Part shown: positions 1-7,699 of the stretch, piece after piece
Position numbering within the stretch: position 1 is the first letter of the stretch
Layout: every line of letters starts with the position of its first letter
Assembly (NCBI GenBank): GCA_019418305.1
Contig: DYCA01000018.1
Location: 1 to 17,647, forward strand
Origin: Clostridiales bacterium
GTDB lineage: Bacteria; Bacillota; Clostridia; Oscillospirales; Butyricicoccaceae
Length of the DNA: 17,647 nt
Direction of reading: 5' to 3'
Program-made: the position numbers and the translations under genes
Notes under the pieces: model-generated
Database searches by the model: none
What the model was told of the DNA's origin: nothing
The model's input: the letters and a program-made list of their open reading frames with translations, nothing else

Positions 1-5
1 AAGTT

Positions 6-34
6 ATTCTACCAGATTATTATAAGGATTTCCA
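6..34 (-). promoter_or_regulatory. Possible promoter reading off the left edge
   Basis: Read on the minus strand, TGGAAA (29-34) and TAGAAT (6-11) are 17 nt apart, and a TGG precedes the -10 box. It lies just downstream of the phosphoesterase stop codon and would serve a gene beyond the window. The -35 box is poor and the stretch is AT-rich, so this may be chance. I see no terminator hairpin in 1-43. Confidence 0.3.
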
Positions 35-43
35 TACTTTTTT

Positions 44-745
44 CTACTTTTTCAAAAAAACCGGGGTAAAATCCACATGATCGCCCGAAACCAGTCGCCA
101 CTCGATTCCGTCATGCATTCCCTCGACCGCCCAGCGCAGGCTTTCCGAATGCAAATGGCCGTAAATACAGCGGGAAACGCCGTATTTCTGCATCAATTCA
201 ATCATCGGACCGCACCGAAAATTCGCGTACAGAGGCGGATAATGCAGAAAGCAGATGATTTCCTCAGGCTGCTGCGCGGCCCCCAATTTGAGAGACGCTT
301 CCAAACGCAATAATTCGCGCCGAAATATCTTTTCATTATGGGGGTCGGAAAAATCTTCCTCAAAGGGCCATCCGCGTGTACCGCACAACGCAGTCTTTCC
401 ATAGAAAAAGCAATTATTGTGCAGAAAATCAATCGTAGAAAACCCATTTTCCTCTAAAAAGCGGTGCATCTTTTTTGCCGTTTCCCACCAGAGGTCGTGA
501 TTTCCTTTGAGAATGAGTTTGCGTCCGGGCAGCGACTCCAGCAGCGCAAAATCCCCCTGCGCTTCAGCAAGGCTGATGCCCCACGAAATATCTCCGCCCA
601 GCACGACGGTATCCTCCGGCGCGATGAGTGCATTCCAGTTTTTGATGATTTTTTCCGTATATCCCTGCCATCGTCCGCCGAAAATGTCCATCGGCTTTTG
701 CACGCCCGTCGCCAAATGCAGGTCGGCCAGCGTATACAGCGCCAT
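44..745 (-). CDS. Calcineurin-like metallophosphoesterase
   Basis: This is a 233-residue cytoplasmic protein of the metallophosphoesterase superfamily, which hydrolyses phosphomono- or diesters using two metal ions. The metal-binding motifs appear in the expected order: D8-x-H10 near the N-terminus, GGD at 50-52, GNHD at 81-84, a lone H168 in LHYPP, and GHLH at 196-199. There is no signal peptide or membrane segment. The ATG lies 2 nt after the thrC stop, and an AAGGA about 9 nt upstream is inside the end of thrC, so the gene is probably translationally coupled as the last member of the lepB operon. The substrate cannot be read from the sequence. The fold is certain, the biological role is not. 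Confidence 0.9.
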   Translation of the reverse strand: MALYTLADLHLATGVQKPMDIFGGRWQGYTEKIIKNWNALIAPEDTVVLGGDISWGISLAEAQGDFALLESLPGRKLILKGNHDLWWETAKKMHRFLEENGFSTIDFLHNNCFFYGKTALCGTRGWPFEEDFSDPHNEKIFRRELLRLEASLKLGAAQQPEEIICFLHYPPLYANFRCGPMIELMQKYGVSRCIYGHLHSESLRWAVEGMHDGIEWRLVSGDHVDFTPVFLKK

Positions 746-747
746 GC

Positions 748-2241
748 TTACAGATCCTTGAGCAGGTCGACCGTGGACAGGATTTCCGTCTTGTCCACTA
801 CGCGGTCAAAGCGCGGCTGCTTGTCTGCCAGCGCAGCAAGCGGCGCAGGCGCATCAACCCCGGTCAACTCAGTCAGAACGGCAAGCTGGGACACGTCATC
901 CTTTTCGAGCGTACCGCCCAGCGCTTCAATGACCGAACGGCAGAACTTAAACGGCGAGGCCGTAGACGCGATGACGGTCGGCGTCTGGTCGCCCGTACGC
1001 GCACGATAGTCCTCATAAACACGCACCGCAACCGCCGTATGCGTGTCAGCCAGATAATGCTCACGCTCCCACAGCGCACGAATCGTCTCCGCGGTCTGCT
1101 CATCGTCGCAGCAACCCGCATCGAAGTCCGCAGCAATCTTCGCGAATACCGCTTCCGGCGCCTGATAGCTGCCGTCCGTGGACAGGCGCTGCATCAGCTC
1201 CGCAACAAGCTTATCATCAAAGTCGGACGCAAAGAACAGCAAACGCTCCAGATTGGACGAAATCAAAATATCCATCGAGGGCGACGCAGTGGTATAGAAA
1301 TCGCGGTTTTTGTCATATACGCCGTTTTTCTTAAAAAAGTCGGTCAGCACATTGTTGCGGTTGGACGCACAAATAAACTTATTCACCGGCAGGCCCATGC
1401 ACTTTGCAATGTATGCCGCAAGAATATTGCCAAAATTACCGGTCGGCACACACACGTTAATTTTCTCGCCCATTTTAACCGCGCCGGATTTCACCATATC
1501 GCAGTAGGCTGAAATGTAATAGGCAATCTGCGGGGCAAGACGGCCCCAGTTTATCGAGTTTGCCGAGGAAAGCATCATGCCCTCACGGTCGAGCTTTGCA
1601 CGCGTCTCCTCATCCGTAAAGATACGCTTGACCGCGCTCTGTGCGTCGTCAAAGTTGCCGCGGATGGCAACAACCTCCACGTTCGCACCCTCCTGTGTCA
1701 CCATTTGCAGCTTCTGCATGGGTGAAACACCGTCGACCGGATAATACACCATAATTTTGGTGCCTTCCACGTCGTGGAAGCCATCGAGTGCAGCCTTGCC
1801 GGTATCGCCCGAAGTCGCAACCAGAATACAGGCCGTGCGCGTCTCGCCGGTCTTGCGCAGCGAAGCGGTCAACAGGTGCGGCAGCATCTGCAGCGCCATA
1901 TCCTTGAACGCACAGGTCGGGCCATGCCACAGCTCCAGCATATATTTGCCGTCTGCCAGCGTCACCACCGGCGCGGTATCCTTGCCGCCGAATTTGTTGT
2001 CCGCATAAGCCTTTGCCGCGTACTGTGCCAGCTCCTCGCCCGAAAAATCGGTCAGGAACTTGCCGAGAATGCGTGCCGAACGGCCCTTGTAATCCAGATT
2101 GGCCAGCGCGTGCCAGTCCTCCGCTGTCAGCGCGGGGAACTCCGTCGGACAGTACAGACCGCCGTCCGGCGCAATGCCGTTTGCAATCGCGTAGGCCGCG
2201 GAGACCTTGCGCGTCTTATCTCTTGTGCTTACATATTCCAT
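748..2241 (-). CDS. thrC: Threonine synthase
   Basis: This 497-residue PLP enzyme converts O-phosphohomoserine to threonine, the last step of threonine synthesis. The N-terminal MEYVSTRDKT and the following GIAPDGGLY segment are typical of the long (about 450-500 residue) threonine synthase class. The PLP lysine is K113 in HGPTCAFKDMA, and the phosphate-binding loop is VATSGDTGKAALDGF. The protein appears full length. The start is fixed by GGAGG 9 nt upstream of the ATG. It follows the dipeptidase gene by 33 nt without a terminator and is followed after 2 nt by the phosphoesterase gene, so it should ride on the lepB operon transcript. No T-box or other amino-acid-responsive leader is visible in front of it. 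Confidence 0.96.
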   Translation of the reverse strand: MEYVSTRDKTRKVSAAYAIANGIAPDGGLYCPTEFPALTAEDWHALANLDYKGRSARILGKFLTDFSGEELAQYAAKAYADNKFGGKDTAPVVTLADGKYMLELWHGPTCAFKDMALQMLPHLLTASLRKTGETRTACILVATSGDTGKAALDGFHDVEGTKIMVYYPVDGVSPMQKLQMVTQEGANVEVVAIRGNFDDAQSAVKRIFTDEETRAKLDREGMMLSSANSINWGRLAPQIAYYISAYCDMVKSGAVKMGEKINVCVPTGNFGNILAAYIAKCMGLPVNKFICASNRNNVLTDFFKKNGVYDKNRDFYTTASPSMDILISSNLERLLFFASDFDDKLVAELMQRLSTDGSYQAPEAVFAKIAADFDAGCCDDEQTAETIRALWEREHYLADTHTAVAVRVYEDYRARTGDQTPTVIASTASPFKFCRSVIEALGGTLEKDDVSQLAVLTELTGVDAPAPLAALADKQPRFDRVVDKTEILSTVDLLKDL

Positions 2242-2274
2242 TGATTCAAACCTCCGCCGTTTTTGATGGGTATA

Positions 2275-3243
2275 TTACAGCATTTTTTGTATAAACGCAT
2301 ATGCATTGTTATAAAACAAATCGTCGACCACCGTCTGCCGATAGCCCCGTGCAAGCATGCGGTCGGCAAGCTGATATAGGTCCTTGAGACCGCCAATCCC
2401 CGCGGGAAGCTCGTCACAGCCGTCAAAATCACAGCCGAGCGCAATGCATTTCTCCCCGCTCATGCCGAGAAAGTGTTCAATATGCTCGATGACATCATCC
2501 AGCACCGCACCGCCCTGCCGCACCAGAAACGGTGCATACAGGTTGATGCCCGCCAGACCGCCTCGCCGTACTATCTCAGCAAACTGCGCGTCCGTCAGGT
2601 TGCGCGCATGGCGGCACAGTGCGCGGCTGTCGCTGTGCGACGCAACGAACGGACCGTCTATTATCTCGCATACATCCCAGAACCCGCGCTCGGACAAATG
2701 GGACACATCCACGATGATACCTTTATCAACACAGTCCCGCACCAGCTGCCTGCCGTCATCCGTTAAGCCTTCCTCCTGATTGACCGCAGACGAACAGCCG
2801 AAGCGGCTACGGTAATTCCACGTGAGGGTCAGCAAACGCACTCCCGCGTCATAAGCGACGTCCAGCGCATCCGGCCGGTCGGGCAGCAGTTCTGCACCCT
2901 CGATAGACAGAAACGCTGCCGCTTTGCCCTCATCTGATGCTGCCTGTAAATCCGCTGCTGAGCGGCAGAACATCAGCCAGTCGGCGTTGTCGGCAAACTC
3001 GCGTGCCGCCGTTTGCAGCATGCGGCGCAGCCGTTCGTCCGTCGGCGTGTCCAGCAGACAATCCCGCTCACACGCCTGCGCCTCGCTCGGCGCACGCGCG
3101 CCGCAGAACAAAGCAAAAAACTGCGCATAATGTGTATAGCGCTGCGCCGCAGCAAAATTCACATGCAGGTCGTTTTCCCGCAGACACTTGCCTGTCTCAC
3201 AGCATTCATACAGGGTGTCGCAGTGCAGATCAAACAGCTTCAT
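2275..3243 (-). CDS. Membrane dipeptidase family M19 (renal dipeptidase-like)
   Basis: This 322-residue zinc dipeptidase belongs to peptidase family M19, whose members hydrolyse dipeptides, often including those with a D-residue. The HxD zinc motif is H7-C-D9 in LFDLHCDTL. The bridging glutamate is E115 in SIEGAELL, and further zinc ligands fit H182 (DVSHLSERGFWDV) and H203 (ASHSDSRALCRHARNLTD). The late CDFDGCDELP segment is also family-typical. The open frame extends upstream, but the ATG at 3243 is chosen because GGAGG lies 6 nt before it and family homology starts there. There is no signal peptide, so despite the family name it is probably cytoplasmic, perhaps recycling peptides. It starts 2 nt after the yraN stop, within the lepB operon. 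Confidence 0.92.
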   Translation of the reverse strand: MKLFDLHCDTLYECCETGKCLRENDLHVNFAAAQRYTHYAQFFALFCGARAPSEAQACERDCLLDTPTDERLRRMLQTAAREFADNADWLMFCRSAADLQAASDEGKAAAFLSIEGAELLPDRPDALDVAYDAGVRLLTLTWNYRSRFGCSSAVNQEEGLTDDGRQLVRDCVDKGIIVDVSHLSERGFWDVCEIIDGPFVASHSDSRALCRHARNLTDAQFAEIVRRGGLAGINLYAPFLVRQGGAVLDDVIEHIEHFLGMSGEKCIALGCDFDGCDELPAGIGGLKDLYQLADRMLARGYRQTVVDDLFYNNAYAFIQKML

Positions 3244-3245
3244 TC

Positions 3246-3596
3246 TCACCCTCCAAACGCATTCTCCAGATGATAGATGCGCGGCGCGGCGGTTGCTCCC
3301 TCCTCGCCATATACCTCGACCACGTCGAACCGTGGCTGTAACTGGGACGGATGCTTCTGCAGCCACAGCGCAGCTGTAGCGGTAATACGCTGCTGCTTGG
3401 CCGCTGTGACAGCCTCGCGAGCCGCAGCAAAACGATTGTTTTTGCGCGTCTTGACCTCGACAAACACAATATATTCCCCGCGGGACGCAATAATGTCGAT
3501 TTCTCCGAAGCGAGTGCGAAAATTGGTTTCCACCGTACGGTAGCCCTCGCGCTCCAGATAGGAACGTGCGGCATCCTCGCCCCATGCGCCCTTCAT
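3246..3596 (-). CDS. yraN: YraN/UPF0102 family endonuclease-like protein
   Basis: This 116-residue protein belongs to UPF0102, which has a predicted restriction-endonuclease-like fold. The family pattern is visible: [28 protein letters not shown] at the N-terminus, then GEIDIIASRGEYIVFVEVKTR, which carries the E/D...EVK nuclease-like core. The role is not firmly established in the family. The ATG at 3596 is chosen because it overlaps the rnhB stop as ATGA (4 nt), a coupling arrangement repeated at the rnhB start. A longer frame reaches 3659, but it adds residues unlike the family and overlaps rnhB heavily. Its place beside rnhB is a conserved bacterial neighbourhood. Confidence 0.93.
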   Translation of the reverse strand: MKGAWGEDAARSYLEREGYRTVETNFRTRFGEIDIIASRGEYIVFVEVKTRKNNRFAAAREAVTAAKQQRITATAALWLQKHPSQLQPRFDVVEVYGEEGATAAPRIYHLENAFGG

Positions 3597-4210
3597 CGCG
3601 GCGCCTCGGGATGTTTTTGGTAAAACTTCTTTAAAAACGTGCGCCGATGGATGGGACACGGACCGTGTGCAAGCAGCGCCGCATCATGCGCGCGTGTCTC
3701 GTACCCTTTATGCTTTTCAAATCCGTAAACCGGATAACGCGCGGCAAAATCACGCATCAGCCGGTCTCGCGTCACTTTTGCAATGATGGAGGCCGCCGCA
3801 ACACTCGGAATGCATGCGTCACCCGACACCACACATTCATATGGCAGAGACAGCCCCTCCAAGCGGTTCCCGTCTACATAGACAAAGTCTGCCGGCTGCG
3901 GCAACCCCTCGACCGCCTGCTGCATAGCGCGATACGTCGCTTGCAGAATGTTGATTTCGTCGATTGTCTTTTCATCGACGAGCGATACTGACCACGCAAT
4001 TGCGTTCTCAGTAATTACATCAAACAGCGCCTCTCGTTTTTTCTCGCTGAGCTTTTTGGAGTCGTTTAAGCCCTCAATGACAATACCGGCAGGCAGAATC
4101 ACCGCTGCCGCGCACACCGGACCCGCAATCGGACCGCGCCCGGCTTCGTCGACGCCGCACACTGCGGAATAGCCGGCCTTCCACGCCTTCTCTTCAAATT
4201 CCCACGTCAT
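3593..4210 (-). CDS. rnhB: Ribonuclease HII
   Basis: This 205-residue cytoplasmic endonuclease cuts RNA in RNA/DNA hybrids and removes single ribonucleotides misincorporated in DNA. Catalytic residues visible are D21 and E22 in [15 protein letters not shown]113 in VYVDGNRL, and D131 in [23 protein letters not shown]. Length and order match the family. The ATG at 4210 overlaps the rbgA stop by 4 nt (ATGA), and its own stop overlaps the yraN start in the same way, so the three genes form a coupled block. Confidence 0.97.
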   Translation of the reverse strand: MTWEFEEKAWKAGYSAVCGVDEAGRGPIAGPVCAAAVILPAGIVIEGLNDSKKLSEKKREALFDVITENAIAWSVSLVDEKTIDEINILQATYRAMQQAVEGLPQPADFVYVDGNRLEGLSLPYECVVSGDACIPSVAAASIIAKVTRDRLMRDFAARYPVYGFEKHKGYETRAHDAALLAHGPCPIHRRTFLKKFYQKHPEAPR

Positions 4211-5073
4211 TGCATGTAATCCTCCGGTGTTTCCAGCGTGATGCGCCCCAGCACACCGCCGCGGAACTCATCGAGCAGAATGCGCGCCATGCGCTCGGTA
4301 TCAATCTCACCGCCGCGCAGCAGGAAACCGCGCCGCTGTCCGGCCTGCGTCAACATGTCATACCCCGGAAAATCGCTCTCCTCCGGCGGCGTCACACCGT
4401 ACCGCTCAGCTATCGCCTGCGGCGCCTGTACGGCAAGCAGCTCCATCAACTTGCAGCCGAGCGTCTCCACATCCAGAATATCGTCGCGGATCGCACCTGT
4501 ACAGGCCAGCAGGATACCGACACGCTCATCGTCAAACTTAGGCCACAGGATGCCCGGTGTGTCGAGCAGGTCGATACCACTCTCCACACGGAACCACTGG
4601 CTGCCGCGTGTCACACCCGGCTTATCCGCCGCCTTGGCGGACTTGCGGCCGAGAATACGGTTGATAAAGGTCGATTTACCCACATTAGGGATACCCACGA
4701 CCATGACGCGCACCGCTTTACCGACCAGACCTTTTTCATTCCACCCGGCAATCTTATCCGCGAGAAGCGTGCGCACCGCGTTTGCAAACGCCTGCGTCCC
4801 CTGCCCCTTGCGGCTGTCGGTTTCGATGACCGCCATACCCTGCGAGCGGAAATGTTTTGCCCACACCGCAGTTTTCGAGGGGTCGGCCAAATCAATCCGG
4901 TTGAGAATCATCAGACGCGGCTTTCCCGCGGCGATGTCGTCCATATCCGGATTGCGGGACACCTGTGGGATGCGCGCGTCTACAACCTCGCACACTGCAT
5001 CTACTTGCTTAATATATTCCGCCATCTGACGACGGGTTTTTGTCATATGGCCGGGATACCATTGAATATTCAT
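4207..5073 (-). CDS. rbgA: Ribosome biogenesis GTPase RbgA (YlqF)
   Basis: This 288-residue circularly permuted GTPase acts late in 50S subunit assembly. The N-terminal [14 protein letters not shown] is the family signature. The motif order is permuted: G4-like NRID at 58-61, G1 GIPNVGKST at about 127-135, then G3 DTPGILWP from 171. The C-terminal RNA-binding region ends in LGRITLE. The G4 motif has Arg in place of the usual Lys of NKxD, read directly from a CGG codon. The gene begins 4 nt after the lepB stop with only a weak Shine-Dalgarno (GGTAG), suggesting coupling to lepB. Its neighbour rplS (L19) encodes another 50S component. Confidence 0.97.
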   Translation of the reverse strand: MNIQWYPGHMTKTRRQMAEYIKQVDAVCEVVDARIPQVSRNPDMDDIAAGKPRLMILNRIDLADPSKTAVWAKHFRSQGMAVIETDSRKGQGTQAFANAVRTLLADKIAGWNEKGLVGKAVRVMVVGIPNVGKSTFINRILGRKSAKAADKPGVTRGSQWFRVESGIDLLDTPGILWPKFDDERVGILLACTGAIRDDILDVETLGCKLMELLAVQAPQAIAERYGVTPPEESDFPGYDMLTQAGQRRGFLLRGGEIDTERMARILLDEFRGGVLGRITLETPEDYMQ

Positions 5074-5077
5074 CTTA

Positions 5078-5653
5078 TCACGCTACCGATCCAAAATCAC
5101 TGAACGGAAATACTACGCTGAGCACATGTCCCAGGACATAGCGCTCATCCACCATGCCAAGGCTGGACCACCGGCTGTCGGTTGAGCCGTTGCGGTTGTC
5201 ACCCAGCACATAGATGCAGCCCTCCGGCACGGTCTGCGGATAGGTCAGATCGCCCATGCGCTCAAGCGTATTGATTTTCTCCAAAATATACGGCTCATCG
5301 AGTACCTCACCGTTGACAATTACGTCACCTGTCACCGGATCAATGTCCACCGTATCGCCGCCGGTTGCAATCACACGCTTGACGATCGGCTGGTCGTGCC
5401 AAAAGCCTTCCTTACGCAGAATGACAATATCCCCTTTTTCCGGTGTATACCCCAGATTGCTGACCAGCATAATACTGTGATCCTGCAAAGTCGGATACAT
5501 GGATGTACCGTCTACACCAATGAGACGCACAAAGAACGTGAATACAACAACAAAAAATATCAGCACAACCATGAGGGATTCTCCCCAGCTGAACAGTTCG
5601 CTGGAAAAACGCCCCTCGGCCTTCTTTTTTTCTTCGGTTTGTGCTTGCTCCAT
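5078..5653 (-). CDS. lepB: Signal peptidase I
   Basis: This 191-residue membrane-bound type I signal peptidase removes signal peptides from exported proteins, presumably including the SLH and 3D-domain proteins encoded in this window. It has a charged cytoplasmic N-terminus, one membrane segment at about 27-44, the catalytic serine S51 in GTSMYPTL, the catalytic lysine K92 in [10 protein letters not shown], and the late [17 protein letters not shown] box. The short, single-span form is typical of Gram-positive enzymes. GGAGG lies 7 nt before the ATG. It is the first gene of a seven-gene operon with a promoter at 5688-5716. Confidence 0.97.
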   Translation of the reverse strand: MEQAQTEEKKKAEGRFSSELFSWGESLMVVLIFFVVVFTFFVRLIGVDGTSMYPTLQDHSIMLVSNLGYTPEKGDIVILRKEGFWHDQPIVKRVIATGGDTVDIDPVTGDVIVNGEVLDEPYILEKINTLERMGDLTYPQTVPEGCIYVLGDNRNGSTDSRWSSLGMVDERYVLGHVLSVVFPFSDFGSVA

Positions 5654-5687
5654 GATAATTCCTCCAAAAAGATAAGCATACTATTTT

Positions 5688-5716
5688 ATTATAGCGGCAT
5701 ATTTCCATCTGCGCAA
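5688..5716 (-). promoter_or_regulatory. Promoter of the lepB operon
   Basis: On the minus strand, TTGCGC (5711-5716) and a perfect TATAAT (5688-5693) are 17 nt apart. The predicted start would give a leader of roughly 25-30 nt before lepB. It lies just downstream of the rplS terminator, so the operon is probably driven from here rather than by read-through. Confidence 0.75.
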
Positions 5717-5736
5717 GACCAAAAACGCGGAATAGG

Positions 5737-5768
5737 CAAAAACGGGGAGCTGATGCTCCCCGTTTTTG
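5737..5768 (-). terminator. rplS intrinsic terminator
   Basis: A perfect 14-bp stem (5737-5750 with 5755-5768) has a 4-nt loop. The GC core GGGGAGC is flanked by runs of A and T, giving a T tract in the minus direction. It begins about 18 nt after the rplS stop codon and separates rplS from the lepB operon. Confidence 0.9.
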
Positions 5769-5785
5769 TTGTTCGGTTGTAAAAA

Positions 5786-6127
5786 TTAAACCTTCTCGGC
5801 AACCTTAGCAGCCTTACCTACGCGGCCGCGCAGATAGTACAGCTTGGCGCGGCGAACCTTACCGCTGCGCACAACCTCGAACTTTGCTACGTTCGGGGAG
5901 TGTACCGGGAACGTCTTCTCAACGCCTACGCCATAGGAAATACGGCGAACGGTAACCGTCTGGTTTACACCGGCGTGCTTCTTGGCAATGATGATGCCCT
6001 CGAAAATCTGAATACGCTCGCGGTTGCCTTCCTTAATCTTCGCGTGTACCTTAACGGTATCACCGATCTTGAGCTCCGGCAGATCGCTCTTCAGCTGCTG
6101 CTCGGACAATACTTTGACCAGATCCAT
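5786..6127 (-). CDS. rplS: 50S ribosomal protein L19
   Basis: This 113-residue ribosomal protein lies at the 30S/50S interface. The sequence is canonical: [51 protein letters not shown], and [14 protein letters not shown]. The frame continues 31 codons upstream, but the ATG at 6127 is chosen because it matches the family N-terminus and length and has AAAGGA about 10 nt upstream. In many bacteria rplS follows trmD. Here trmD is absent and rplS has its own promoter and terminator, so it looks monocistronic. Confidence 0.97.
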   Translation of the reverse strand: MDLVKVLSEQQLKSDLPELKIGDTVKVHAKIKEGNRERIQIFEGIIIAKKHAGVNQTVTVRRISYGVGVEKTFPVHSPNVAKFEVVRSGKVRRAKLYYLRGRVGKAAKVAEKV

Positions 6128-6208
6128 CTTTCTGTCATCCTTTCGTCTTAGACATTCTTGCCCTATTTTCCCTACAAATAAGCAGAGGAATGCCCGTGTT
6201 ACCGAAAT

Positions 6209-6237
6209 ATAATACCACAATACCTTGCGCTTTGCAA
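6209..6237 (-). promoter_or_regulatory. rplS promoter (extended -10)
   Basis: On the minus strand, TTGCAA (6232-6237) and TATTAT (6209-6214) are 17 nt apart, and TGG just before the -10 box makes it an extended -10 element. The predicted leader to the rplS ATG is about 75 nt. The -35 box lies in a small dyad (CTTGC and GCAAG arms, 6224-6238). I could not match the leader to a known L19 leader fold by eye. Confidence 0.8.
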
Positions 6238-6276
6238 GTGTTTTTTCCGCACAAAAACCAATATTTTCACTTTCGC

Positions 6277-6304
6277 TTGTTTTTTTGGCAAATCATAGTA
6301 TACT
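6277..6304 (+). promoter_or_regulatory. Promoter of the GH13 gene
   Basis: TTGTTT (6277-6282) and TATACT (6299-6304) are 16 nt apart. They are followed by TAAAGGAG (6322-6329), 8 nt before the ATG at 6338. The two divergent promoters (rplS and this one) sit back to back without overlapping. I found no convincing catabolite-control (cre) site between them. Confidence 0.65.
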
Positions 6305-6337
6305 GGTAGTGACTCTATTTGTAAAGGAGCAATTACC

Positions 6338-7648
6338 ATGTGGGCTTATGAAAGTGTTTTCTACCAAATTTATCCGATCGGTTTCTGCGATGCGCCGCGC
6401 GTCAACGACGGCATCACCGTCCCACGCATCAATAAGGTAGCGGACTGGGCCGATCATATTTCGAAACTTGGCTGCAACGCCGTCTATTTCTCCCCGATCT
6501 TCGAATCTGACAGCCACGGTTATGATACCCGTGATTTCCGTAAAATCGACTGCCGCCTCGGCACAAATAAGGACTTTGCCACTGTCTGCGAAACGCTGCA
6601 CGAAAACGGTATCAAGGTTGTGCTCGACGGTGTGTTTAACCACGTCGGCCGCGGCTTCTGGGCCTTCCGCGACGTGCAGGAAAAGAAGTGGGACTCGCCC
6701 TACAAGGACTGGTTCCACATCTCCTTTGACGGAAACTCCAATTATAATGACGGCTTCTGGTACGAGGGCTGGGAGGGCCATTACGAGCTGGTCAAGCTTA
6801 ATCTGAAAAACCCTGCGGTTGTGCAGCACATTTTTGACTGTATCCGCCTGTGGGTAGAGGAATTCGACATTGACGGCCTGCGGCTGGATGTTGCCTATTG
6901 TCTGGACAAGGACTTCATCCGTCAGCTGCGCGCGTTCTGCGACAGCTTCGGACGCGACTTTTTCCTGGTGGGCGAGCTGCTGCACGGGGATTACAACCAG
7001 TTTGTCGGCGACCAGATGCTGCACTCCTGCACCAACTACGAGTGTTACAAGGGCCTGTACTCTTCGATGAACAGCTTGAACCTTTTTGAAATCACCCATT
7101 CCCTGCTGCGTCAGTTTGGCCCGGAAAACTGGACACTGTACCGCGGCAAGCATCTGTTGGATTTCGTTGACAACCATGATGTTACCCGTATTGCATCCAT
7201 TTTGCAGAATCCTAAGCATCTGCCGCTCGTCTATGCGCTGCAATTCGGTATGCCCGGCATCCCCTGTGTGTATTACGGCAGCGAATGGGGCGCGACAGGC
7301 GAAAAGCATCAGGGAGACGATGCGTTGCGTCCTTCGTTTGAAAAACCGCTGTGGAACGACCTGACTGATTGGATTGCGGCACTTGCCAAAGCGCACCGCG
7401 AAAGCAAGGCGCTGTGTTACGGCGATTTCAAGCAGGTCGTGCTGACCAACAAACAATGCATCTGGGAGCGCATCTTTGAGGATGAGCGTGTGCTGATTGC
7501 GGTCAATATTGACGAAGCACCGTATGTTGCACATTTTGATGCGAAATGCGGGCAGGCGGTTGACCTGATTTCCGGCAAGCTGCATGACTTCGGCGGCGGC
7601 AGCGAGCTGCCTGCCTATTCTGCTTTCTTCTGGAAATGCGAACGATAA
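6338..7648 (+). CDS. Alpha-amylase family glycoside hydrolase (GH13)
   Basis: This 436-residue GH13 enzyme should act on alpha-1,4 (possibly alpha-1,6) glucans. The four conserved regions are present: DGVFNHV from D97, GLRLDVA with nucleophile D184, VGELLHGD with acid/base E213, and FVDNHDV with transition-state stabiliser D281. The N-terminal WAYESVFYQIYPIGF marks the start of the catalytic barrel, followed by a short C-terminal beta domain. There is no signal peptide, so it probably works in the cytoplasm on imported maltodextrins or on glycogen. It lacks the extra N-terminal domain of classic neopullulanases. No sugar transporter or regulator lies beside it. Exact specificity cannot be called from sequence. 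Confidence 0.93.
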   Translation: MWAYESVFYQIYPIGFCDAPRVNDGITVPRINKVADWADHISKLGCNAVYFSPIFESDSHGYDTRDFRKIDCRLGTNKDFATVCETLHENGIKVVLDGVFNHVGRGFWAFRDVQEKKWDSPYKDWFHISFDGNSNYNDGFWYEGWEGHYELVKLNLKNPAVVQHIFDCIRLWVEEFDIDGLRLDVAYCLDKDFIRQLRAFCDSFGRDFFLVGELLHGDYNQFVGDQMLHSCTNYECYKGLYSSMNSLNLFEITHSLLRQFGPENWTLYRGKHLLDFVDNHDVTRIASILQNPKHLPLVYALQFGMPGIPCVYYGSEWGATGEKHQGDDALRPSFEKPLWNDLTDWIAALAKAHRESKALCYGDFKQVVLTNKQCIWERIFEDERVLIAVNIDEAPYVAHFDAKCGQAVDLISGKLHDFGGGSELPAYSAFFWKCER

Positions 7649-7658
7649 AACAGGATAC

Positions 7659-7692
7659 AAAAAAGACGGCGCTTGCAGGCGTCGTCTTTTTT
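7659..7692. terminator. Bidirectional terminator between GH13 and SLH genes
   Basis: A 14-bp stem (7659-7672 with 7679-7692, one G-T pair) has a 6-nt loop and is flanked by six A on the left and six T on the right. It can therefore stop transcription in both directions. It lies 10 nt after the GH13 stop and 7 nt beyond the stop of the convergent SLH gene. Confidence 0.9.
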
Positions 7693-7699
7693 GATGCAA

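Noticed and set aside
4210..5103. Long plus-strand frames opposite rbgA
   Set aside because: They are antisense to a clearly conserved GTPase, with no ribosome binding site.
6220..6340. Catabolite-control (cre) site for the GH13 gene
   Set aside because: No sequence in the intergenic region fits the cre consensus without an inserted base or several mismatches.
6293..7699. Long minus-strand open frame opposite the GH13 gene
   Set aside because: It is antisense to a gene with all four GH13 motifs and arises from codon bias; its translation has no recognisable domain.
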